Origin: Moorena sp. SS36440bin_2
Lineage (GTDB): Bacteria > Cyanobacteriota > Cyanobacteriia > Cyanobacteriales > Coleofasciculaceae
Assembly (NCBI GenBank): GCA_011524395.1
Contig: WTKN01000118.1
Location: 1 to 33,039, forward strand
DNA length: 33,039 bases
Reading direction: 5' to 3'
The position numbers and the translations under genes were made by a program. Positions within the stretch are counted from its first letter, which is position 1; the number at the start of each line of letters is the position of its first letter. Positions 26,706-33,039 of the stretch are shown here, piece by piece. The notes under the pieces are model-generated. The model was not told where the DNA came from, ran no database searches, and saw nothing but the letters and a program-made list of their open reading frames with translations.

Positions 26706-27875
26706 CTAGTCCACAGGCGTTTGATCGATTGCCATCGACAGTGTTCTGTTACCTGGTTCCCAACGCTCTATGTTAATCGCTGCGTTCAAATCCCGGTCTT
26801 CAATGTTTCCACAACTGCCACACACATAAACCCGTTCCCTCAACGGCATATCCTGTATGTGGTCACACTTGTGGCATGTTTTTGAACTGGGAAACCACCT
26901 GTCTACCAGGGTTAGTTTGAACCCGTGGAATTCTTGCTTGTAGGTCAGCAACTCTGAAAACCGATAGAATCCCAGTAAGGCGATGGCTTCAGCTAACTTA
27001 TGATTAGCCAGCATCCCAGACAGGTTCAAGTCCTCAATCTTGATTTCTTGATAGGTCTGCGCTAACATGGTGGTTTGCTTTTGCAAAAAGTCCTCTCTAA
27101 TGTTCCCAATGTGTTTGTGTTGCTTCCTCAGTCTTTGATAGTATTTCTGAGCATTCTGACTGGGTTGGGTCTTTGTCTGACCGTTGCCTAACACCTTTTT
27201 ACGATTGCGCCACTGTAGCAACGATTGCTTGATTTTCGCTTTCTTTATCGATTTGGGCATTTCAATCTTGGTGCGATCGGACAAAGTCGCAAAACACTTA
27301 ACACCTAGGTCAATTCCGACTTTTTGCTGAGTGTGTTTCATCGCTGGCATTGGGCAAGCATCGACTTTGAAAGATACAAACCAGTTATCTGCTTCTCTTG
27401 AAATAGTAAATGTTTGGGAAATGCAATCGTAAGGAATAGCCTCCTTTAATCTGAACGTCCCCATTGTTGGGATGTTGATGGTCTTCCCAGCTTTTACCAA
27501 CCGTTTTCCGTTTGAATCATCAACGGTAAAACTGCACTGATGGCGTTTCTTCTTGAATTTAGGCATTTGAGCTTTAATCTTTGGGTTACGCCACCAACTA
27601 AAGGCTTTAGCTAGATTCCGAAACGCATTTTGGTAAATCCTAGCTGGATACTTATTGCACCAAGCAAAATCAGGATTCTTCTTAGTCACATTGTTGAACA
27701 CCTTCTTAATTGTGTTCAACCTCTTGGAATCGGAAGCTTTGATGTCTTCAAACTCCCATGATGATTTCATAATTCCAAGTCCGTAGTTATAAACGAACCG
27801 AGAGAACCCTGCACATTGAGATAGCCAGTTGGCTTCCTTGTTGTTGACTTTGAGTTCGCGCTTGATTCCAAACAT
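26706..27875 (-). CDS. tnpB: TnpB RNA-guided nuclease of an IS607-type element
   Basis: 389 residues, full length for TnpB. The split RuvC active site is complete: Asp189 in VGIDLGVKCFA, Glu281 in IKIEDLNLSGM and Asp362 in IEDRDLNAAINIE. The zinc ribbon has Cys334, Cys337, Cys352 and Cys355 (KTCHKCDHI, YVCGSCGN). TnpB proteins are the ancestors of Cas12 and cut DNA guided by an RNA made from the element's right end. That RNA would be read through the 3' end of this gene and out into about 26640-26706; I could not define its fold. The gene lies 12 bp after the C-terminal piece of a serine recombinase (tnpA), marking an IS607 layout. The partner tnpA is destroyed while TnpB keeps every catalytic residue. 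Confidence 0.92.
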   Translation of the reverse strand: MFGIKRELKVNNKEANWLSQCAGFSRFVYNYGLGIMKSSWEFEDIKASDSKRLNTIKKVFNNVTKKNPDFAWCNKYPARIYQNAFRNLAKAFSWWRNPKIKAQMPKFKKKRHQCSFTVDDSNGKRLVKAGKTINIPTMGTFRLKEAIPYDCISQTFTISREADNWFVSFKVDACPMPAMKHTQQKVGIDLGVKCFATLSDRTKIEMPKSIKKAKIKQSLLQWRNRKKVLGNGQTKTQPSQNAQKYYQRLRKQHKHIGNIREDFLQKQTTMLAQTYQEIKIEDLNLSGMLANHKLAEAIALLGFYRFSELLTYKQEFHGFKLTLVDRWFPSSKTCHKCDHIQDMPLRERVYVCGSCGNIEDRDLNAAINIERWEPGNRTLSMAIDQTPVD

Positions 27876-28077
27876 GGGAGTTTCGACCTAAACTTGTACT
27901 TCCATTTCTACTTTCGCACAATCGTCCGGACTATCAAGGTTTTTGTTGATTTTTTCTTGAATCGCTTGGAGATACCGACGCAAACCGTACAGCCGACAAA
28001 AGAAGCAGTCGATGATAGCCATGAGGTCTTCCAGCATCTGCTGCTGGGGACTAAGGAATTCATTGTTGGTCACGATA

Positions 28078-29533
28078 TCCCTCTTCTGTCACTTTCCGAA
28101 TTCAATGATTAACAAATAAGCCAGATTATCCAGAATAAAAAAATAATTGATATTGATTAATTTCACTAATTAGCTGATTTAATCCCAGCAATAAGTTACT
28201 ATTAGGCAAAATATCTAACCCGGGAAAAATAATCCATAAAATTATGATGGGTTGAATCAGTAAACGAAAATTGTTTAACACATTCTTCCATCCACCTTTA
28301 TGATTCCATTGTTGATGATTACTCACCTGGATATCATCAGCAACTGTCACCTTATTGGCCACTTCTGTCGATTTATTTAAAGATAAAAAAGCTGGATAAT
28401 TTAAACTAATCATGGTGTACACAAAAAATCATTTCCCACCATTTTTCGATATCCTTAAACTTAGTAAAACGGTAATCTGTCCATCCTAATTCTTGTTTAC
28501 ACTGACGAAAAGCATACTCTCCCCATGTTCTTAATCCATACAAATCTCCCAAGATTTTCTTGAGATTACCTTTCAAATTAGTCATCACAAAAGATGTTCC
28601 ATTCTCTGGCATAGTTTTTGGGTCTGTGGTTATTTCCCAGTAAGTTATGGCTCTCTTTTTTCCATAGACTATTTCTCTAATGTATCTAGTTTCGGATTTT
28701 TGATTACTAAATGTTCGGGTAAATTTACACCACTTATTCGCTCTAACCCTCTGTGAGCTTGGCATCCCGACTCCATGATTACTCCTAATTGCTACTACAT
28801 AAGACAATTTCGTTTTCTCTAATGTTCTAATAAACTGGCTACTTTCACCCTAGAGACTATCCGCTAATACTCGTTCTATATTTAATCCTTCTTCTACTAA
28901 TTCTTCTAGGATTTCTGAGGCTAACTCTATTTTAGTTTTGTACTTATCTTCACATTTTAATGTTCCTCTTGGTTTGAAGATTTTGCCTACCAATGGAAAT
29001 GTTATATTTTGATACACGACCTGAGCATTAACTGACACTATCCCATTATCTACTTTTCCGATACTTCCTAGATATTGCCTTGCTACATAGTCCGTTTTTT
29101 TTCCTTTCTTTCTATCCCCGGTTTCATCTATTATGACTGTAATTGCTTGTTCTTTTAAGTTTTCTTTAATTTTCCTTAATCTTTCCTTCTTTATTTCCCT
29201 GACTGACCAAGGTGAATTGGCGATGAAGTGATGTAGTGACTGGGGTGATTTTATCCCTACTATTTTGGCGATTTCTGGTAAGAATTTTCTCTTTATTCCT
29301 GAGACTATTCCTAAGTGTAAATATTTGAAGCATTCATAGTTCCTTACTTCTTTGAATAGGTCTTTATAGCTCTGACAATATTCATCTATTATTGATACTG
29401 TTGCCTGGGGAGCCCTGGCTAAATGTTTAATGTTTGAGGATTTGTTCCTCTACATCCATTGCTGTGCCTACCTTGTAGAGTTTCTTTTTTTTCTTTCTCT
29501 ACTTATTATAACCGGAGAGTGACAGAAGAGGGA
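28078..29533 (-). mobile_element. IS701-type element inserted in tnpA
   Basis: About 1,456 bp bounded by near-perfect inverted repeats: TCCCTCTTCTGTCACTTTCC on the left and, read inward from the right, TCCCTCTTCTGTCACTCTCC. TA flanks each end (28076-28077 and 29534-29535), and removing one TA restores GAG ATT ATC GTG of the tnpA frame. A longer target duplication, as usual for IS701, is not seen, so the exact ends may differ by a base or two. Confidence 0.8.
28126..29459 (-). pseudogene. IS701-family transposase with three inactivating lesions
   Basis: Read from ATG 29459: MDVEEQILKH, then APQATVSIIDEYCQSYKDLF, ITVIIDETGDRKKG (first catalytic Asp), NIERVLADSL, GESSQFIRTLEKTKLSYVVA, ITYWEITTD, GEYAFRQCKQELGWTDYRFT (the typical conserved C-terminal block) and a hydrophobic tail ending FFYSG. 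Lesions: a 7-nt duplication (CATTAAA) after ILKH near 29427 shifts the frame; an in-frame TAG at about 28850 replaces the Tyr expected in DSLYGES; and a frameshift near 28420 separates MIFC from YTMISLNYPAF. So the element can move only if helped by another copy. Confidence 0.88.
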
Positions 29534-29535
29534 TA

Positions 29536-29669
29536 TAGCAATCCTAAATCATTTGTAAAATCACTCGACTTCTCAAAAACTCAGTCTTTCTCCCTTAGCA
29601 TCTGCCATCTACCATCTGCCTCCTGCCTTCAAGCAGCCCATTTATTTCACGAATCAGATAGGATTGCTA
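29536..29669. mobile_element. 134-bp MITE next to the IS701 element
   Basis: Bounded by inverted repeats TAGCAATCCTAAATCATTTG and, from the right end, TAGCAATCCTATCTGATTCG, flanked by TA on each side (29534-29535 and 29670-29671). It has no open frame. Internally it contains a CATCTGCC/CATCTACC heptamer stretch (about 29600-29630). It appears to have inserted into the TA duplicated by the IS701 element. Confidence 0.75.
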
Positions 29670-30125
29670 TAATCTCGCCATCGGAGTACTTGGCTAACTG
29701 AAGAATCAGGTCAAACGCAAACCTACATAATCAGTCTTTGTGAGCGACGATGATGGTAGAGACCTGCCCGGAAAGCATACCCAATAGTAGATTGAAGAAT
29801 TTCTTACGTTTGAAGTTCATACTCCCACCAATTTCTGGGATGACTTGATCGATTTTGAGACCAGAGGCATTACAGAAGGTATCCATAGCTTTAACTTGGT
29901 TTTCCAGGTCTGGTCTTTGAGAAGGAGATGATACCCGGCAGTACAAGATAATAGACCGTTTCATATCATTGGGTAACAAGCCTTTCAATTCGTTGATATG
30001 TTTCTGGGTGTAAACTCGGTGGTTTCCTAGTGTCCTGTCTGCAACCAATTTTCCTGATGCATCCCATCGTTGAAGGGTTCTAACCGAGACACCAGTTTGG
30101 CAAATTGGTGAGGTTTGTAATCCAT

Positions 30126-30580
30126 AATACTAGACAAGTATGTAGAAGTTTGTCTATTATTGTCAATAATTTAACGACTAAATCTCAACTCCTTTGACTA
30201 CATCCTGAAGTACTTGGCTCGGATATCGAAAGACACATAAATTCGGGAACTTCGAATCAAGGAACAGGGAATAGGTCAGAATAATTGACGCAAGCATGAT
30301 CATAAAAATACTAATGCTTCAAGGTCTAAGCAAACAACCTACCCTAAACCGAACGCCAAAGGCGAACAACCAAACAACCTTCAACCTTCAACATTCAACC
30401 TTCAACCTTGGCCTATTGGCCACGCTTGGCCGTAGGCCACGCCAAAGGCGAACGCGAACAACCAAACAACCTTGGCCTATTGGCCACGCGATCGCTGAAA
30501 GCGGGACGAAGTCCATCGCGTTCAACCAAACAACATTCAACTTTCAACCAAACAACCTTCAACCTTCAACCCTATTGACT
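30126..30580. repeat. Repeat-filled spacer with AACCTTCAACC and GGCCACGC repeats
   Basis: No gene I can support. 30355-30575 is mostly AACCAAACAACCTTCAACC-type repeats, the inverse of the arrays at 11285 and 18595. They are interleaved with CTTGGCC(G/TA)(T/G)AGGCCACGCC / GGCGAACGC pieces and a HIP1 octamer (about 30487), the same repeat that lies in frame in the GH63 gene. Confidence 0.7.
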
Positions 30581-31090
30581 CTAGTCATTCAAGACCGGCT
30601 CCAGCAACATTGCCGTACCCACAGGAAAAGGATAGGATATATTGTCGGTCAGAGCAGACACTCGATAAAGCATCGCTCCCCCTTCTCGATTTTGTTCTAC
30701 CCCATCCATCACGATGCGTAGGACATTGCCTGGTTGAACCGGTTTATTCAAGGTCACTGTAAGAGCCATACCACCTTCAGGACTCTTAGACACTGCTGTG
30801 GTTGCTGCCACTCTCTCACCAAACTGATTAGTAACGGTTGCTTTACGAACACCAGCCAGATTGGTACATTCAATCACAACAGCATTTATTGGAAACGCAG
30901 CCACAGCAACGGTAATAAAATGCCTATCCCCGGCAGCTCCAGCAATTCCAGCGCTGGCAACATAGGGAGCATTCGGCACAAAACCGGCTTGAGCCTGAGC
31001 CACTGGTACCAGACTAGGGATGGCAATAGGCAGCACAGATGCGGTGAATGCTAGGGCTGAAACTGCTCCGAAAACTTGTTTTTTCATCAC
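30581..31090 (-). CDS. Exported DUF2808-like protein
   Basis: 169 residues with a clear signal peptide (MMKKQVFGAVSALAFTASVL ... PVAQAQA). The mature part has the layout of cyanobacterial DUF2808 proteins: a conserved region around ITVAVAAFPINAVVIECTN, then KPVQPGNVLRIVMDG (compare the family's PVPPGTTVTVVL), a YRVSALTDN strand and the closing FPVGTAMLLEP, like the usual (G)LGTARLxFY ending. The function of the family is unknown; members are exported and cell-surface or periplasmic. The last few codons abut the repeat-filled spacer. It is divergent from the vMAP-type gene, with 226 bp between them that must hold both promoters. Confidence 0.68.
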   Translation of the reverse strand: MMKKQVFGAVSALAFTASVLPIAIPSLVPVAQAQAGFVPNAPYVASAGIAGAAGDRHFITVAVAAFPINAVVIECTNLAGVRKATVTNQFGERVAATTAVSKSPEGGMALTVTLNKPVQPGNVLRIVMDGVEQNREGGAMLYRVSALTDNISYPFPVGTAMLLEPVLND

Positions 31091-31316
31091 TCAATCGTCT
31101 TGGGATACCAGACTTAAACAACGTTGAGTTGATTTTAAAAAAGACCTATGGAAATTGTCTGCCTGAAAAAATCGGGAATTTTACCTAGATTTGACTGGGC
31201 CATCTGGTGGTAATAGTCGTAAAAAATTGGAAAAAATTGCTTGATTGCACGGAAATTTTGGCAATTCTATGTCAAACTAAATCTAGTGTTTGGTGTGTTG
31301 GCTTTCAACCTAGTCA

Positions 31317-32705
31317 ATGATGGCAGACGAAGCCTTAGCTGTTTTGGACACAATTTTGCCCGATTACTCCTTCAGTAACCTTCAAGAGACCGTCTTCTGT
31401 GAAGTTTGGGAAGGTAAGACTTACGCTGAGATTGCGGAAAGCTGCGGGTATGAGCATAGTTACATTAGAGATGTAGGATTCAAACTTTGGCAACGTCTCT
31501 CTGTGGCTCTCAAACAAAAAGTTACCAAAAGTAATGTCCGCTCAGTTTTGAGGCGGTACTCCCGAGCTCAGCTATCCTCTCTAGGGATTTATAGCTATCA
31601 CGACAGGATAAAAACCAGCTTCGGTAATTCCCTATACCCTGCTCTGGTACCAGAGCTAGATTTTCCCAGTGGTCCGGTACCACTAAACTCCAATTTATAT
31701 ATCGAACGTCCTCCTATTGAAGCGCTAACCTACGCAGAAGTTAGGAAACCAGGTAGCCTGATTCATATTAAAGGCCCCAGACAGAAAGGAAAGACTTCCC
31801 TAGTGCGAAGGATTGTAGCTTATGCCAAGAAGCAGGGCTTTCGTACTGTTACTTTAAGTTTACACCGAGCTGATTCCCAAGTTTTCACCAACCTGGATAA
31901 GTTCTTACGTTGGTTTTGTGCCAACGTCACTCGGCAATTGGGTTTATCCCTTCAACTCGATCACTATTGGGATTCTGACATTGGCTCTAAGGTCAGTTGC
32001 ACCACTTACTTTGAAGACTATTTGCTAGAAGAAGTCGATAGGCCAATCGTTATTGCTTTAGATGAAGTCAATCAAATTTTTGAGTATCCAGAACTTTCTA
32101 GGGATTTTCTGTCTTTGCTACGGTCTTGGTATGAGGATGCTAGGGAACTGGAAATTTGGCAAAACGTAAGATGGGTAATAGCTCATGCTACAGATGTATA
32201 TGTGCCACTAAAACTTAATCAGTCTCCCTTTAATGTTGGCCTAGCCATTAAACTCCCAGAATTTACCAATGAGCAAGTGCTAGAGTTAGTCAAGCGTCAT
32301 GGTTTGAATTGGGTAAAAGGTGACCAAGCCATCAAACGTCTTGATCCTTTAGTGACTATGGTAGGTCGTTGTCCCAGTTTAATTCGTCTTGCCCTGTATC
32401 ATCTCAGCAAACAGGATGTGAGCTTAGAAAAATTACTAGAAGAAGCCCCAACTCAAACTGGAATTTATAGTAACTATTTGCGTTACTATTTAGCTGCTTT
32501 GTTACCCCATCCTGACCTAGTCGCTGCTTTTAAGGAAGTAGTCATGGCCACAGAAAGTGTGGAATTAGAAGCACTCACTGCCTATAAATTGGAAAGCTTG
32601 GGTTTGATAAAAATTCAGGGTAATCGAGCCACACCTAGCTGTGAACTATATCGTCTATTTTTTAGAAATCAATTTCTGAATGGAATAAAAGTTAGTAGTT
32701 ATTAG
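31317..32705 (+). CDS. vMAP-type HTH plus AAA-like ATPase protein
   Basis: 462 residues, a common cyanobacterial architecture. Residues about 15-65 form a helix-turn-helix like that of 'vWA-MoxR associated protein' N-termini (FSNLQETVFCEVWEGKTYAEIAESCGY... DVGFKLWQRLS). An AAA-like (AAA_35) P-loop domain follows: Walker A GPRQKGKTS (153-161) and Walker B RPIVIALDEVNQIF (242-255), then a FLSLLRSWYE arm, a sensor-like WVIAHATDVY stretch and a winged-helix-like C-terminus (LEALTAYKLESLGLIKI). This resembles STAND-type signalling ATPases. Published genome analyses place vMAP proteins in conflict and regulated-cell-death-type networks of multicellular bacteria. Here there is no adjacent effector (peptidase, TIR, TPR), so a partner would be elsewhere. 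ATG 31317 or the next codon's ATG 31320 could start it. Confidence 0.85.
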   Translation: MMADEALAVLDTILPDYSFSNLQETVFCEVWEGKTYAEIAESCGYEHSYIRDVGFKLWQRLSVALKQKVTKSNVRSVLRRYSRAQLSSLGIYSYHDRIKTSFGNSLYPALVPELDFPSGPVPLNSNLYIERPPIEALTYAEVRKPGSLIHIKGPRQKGKTSLVRRIVAYAKKQGFRTVTLSLHRADSQVFTNLDKFLRWFCANVTRQLGLSLQLDHYWDSDIGSKVSCTTYFEDYLLEEVDRPIVIALDEVNQIFEYPELSRDFLSLLRSWYEDARELEIWQNVRWVIAHATDVYVPLKLNQSPFNVGLAIKLPEFTNEQVLELVKRHGLNWVKGDQAIKRLDPLVTMVGRCPSLIRLALYHLSKQDVSLEKLLEEAPTQTGIYSNYLRYYLAALLPHPDLVAAFKEVVMATESVELEALTAYKLESLGLIKIQGNRATPSCELYRLFFRNQFLNGIKVSSY

Positions 32706-32735
32706 TTATTAGTCATCTCAACGAGATACAAAAAA

Positions 32736-32890
32736 GCGTTCGCGTAGCGTGACCGGTCGCACCTGTAAAATAGGTATCTTGCCTGTTCGGGGATTTTTGG
32801 GAGCGGGCAGGATTTTTGGGAGCGGGTGGGATTTTTGGGAGCGGGCAGGATTTCTGGGAGCGGGCAGGATTTTTTCGAGCGGGCAGGATG
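32736..32890. repeat. GCGTTCGCGTAGCG fragment and five 19-bp tandem repeats
   Basis: GCGTTCGCGTAGCGTGACC at 32738-32756 is the intergenic version of the repeat in the GH63 gene. Then five direct 19-bp units, GGATTTTTGGGAGCGGGCA and close variants, occupy 32791-32809, 32810-32828, 32829-32847, 32848-32866 and 32867-32885. The open frames across them on both strands are repeat artefacts. Confidence 0.85.
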
Positions 32891-32965
32891 CCCACTCTAC
32901 TCTGATCCATTCGTTTGATTCAGTGACCACACCCTAGTCACCAAGTTACCATTAGATTTAACTAG

Positions 32966-33038
32966 TGGAGGTAAGCGGACTCGAACCGCTGACATCCTGC
33001 TTGCAAAGCAGGCGCTCTACCAACTGAGCTATACCCCC
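32966..33038 (-). tRNA. tRNA-Ala (anticodon TGC)
   Basis: The minus strand folds as a full 73-nt cloverleaf: acceptor GGGGGTA with TACCTCC (one G-T pair), D arm GCTCAGTTGGTAGAGC, anticodon stem CCTGC/GCAGG around TTTGCAA with anticodon TGC, and T arm with GGTTCGAGTCC. The discriminator is A and the CCA tail is not encoded, as usual in cyanobacteria. It ends one base from the window edge. Confidence 0.96.
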
Positions 33039-33039
33039 A

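Larger units (their letters stand above)
27888..30125 (-). pseudogene. tnpA: IS607-type serine recombinase tnpA, split by an IS701-type insertion and a MITE
   Basis: The N-terminal half is at 29672-30125: MDYKPHQFAK, then (other frame) TGVSVRTLQRWDASGKLVAD, a MerR-like DNA-binding domain, and RSIILYCRVSSPSQRPDLE with the catalytic serine of the resolvase domain. The C-terminal half is at 27888-28075: VTNNEFLSPQQQMLEDLMAI to KVEMEVQV. The halves join as SDGEI-IVTNNEF when 28078-29671 is taken out. Two further defects show: about 4 nt lost near FAK/TGV, shifting the frame, and an in-frame TGA after IIVAHKD where the family has Arg. The gene is therefore inactive several times over. Together with tnpB just downstream it forms one IS607 element. 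Confidence 0.88.

Noticed and set aside
28850-29038. Separate small genes within 28126-29038
   Set aside because: They are consecutive pieces of one IS701-type transposase separated by a TAG and a frameshift.
32713-32937. Three open frames across the 19-bp tandem repeats
   Set aside because: They are produced by translating the repeats (RSQKS / ARSQKSP patterns) on each frame.

Overview
The window looks like chromosomal DNA from a filamentous cyanobacterium. Direct signs are many HIP1-type octamers (GCGATCGC, for example near 4770, 8388, 14802, 18398 and 26228), heptameric short tandem repeats between genes, a giant two-partner-secretion adhesin, a GH100 invertase, a DUF2808-like exported protein and an HTH/AAA protein of the cyanobacterial vMAP type. 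The density of small palindromes and broken transposases suggests a large repeat-rich genome of the Moorena kind; that genus-level guess is inference only.

Layout. 1-1.8 kb: a small membrane protein and a KirBac-type K+ channel. 1.96-6.2 kb (-): a filamentous-haemagglutinin-like secreted adhesin broken by a 52-nt palindromic insertion. 6.4-9.2 kb: a secreted protein of unknown role and DNA primase dnaG. 10.0-11.3 kb: an RTX protein that keeps an OB-like domain but has no nuclease domain. 11.6-15.4 kb (-): Na+/H+ antiporter, CPBP protease, GNAT acetyltransferase, EamA transporter. 15.8-18.6 kb (-): a GH63-type glucosidase carrying an in-frame block made of a genomic repeat.

19.0-24.0 kb is the most unusual block. 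It is visibly AT-rich and holds an integrase N-terminal fragment, a xylose-isomerase-like TIM-barrel protein, a UbiG-like methyltransferase, a dead IS4-type transposase and a sugar-phosphate cyclase whose active-site signature resembles 2-deoxy-scyllo-inosose synthase rather than AroB or the mycosporine cyclases. Together the three enzymes suggest a small pathway to a methylated carbocyclic sugar (cyclitol), with no aminotransferase nearby.

24.6-26.6 kb: a fragment of glycogen debranching enzyme and an intact GH100 invertase. 26.7-30.1 kb: an IS607-type element with an intact TnpB nuclease. Its serine recombinase tnpA is split by an IS701-type element, next to which a MITE has inserted. 30.6-33.0 kb: an exported DUF2808-like protein, the vMAP-type HTH/AAA ATPase, a 19-bp tandem repeat and a tRNA-Ala gene.

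The window also preserves insertion boundaries of several tiny elements. In the adhesin, the IS4 transposase and the IS607 tnpA, taking out the inserted DNA rejoins the protein sequence almost exactly, so the elements and their targets can be read off directly.
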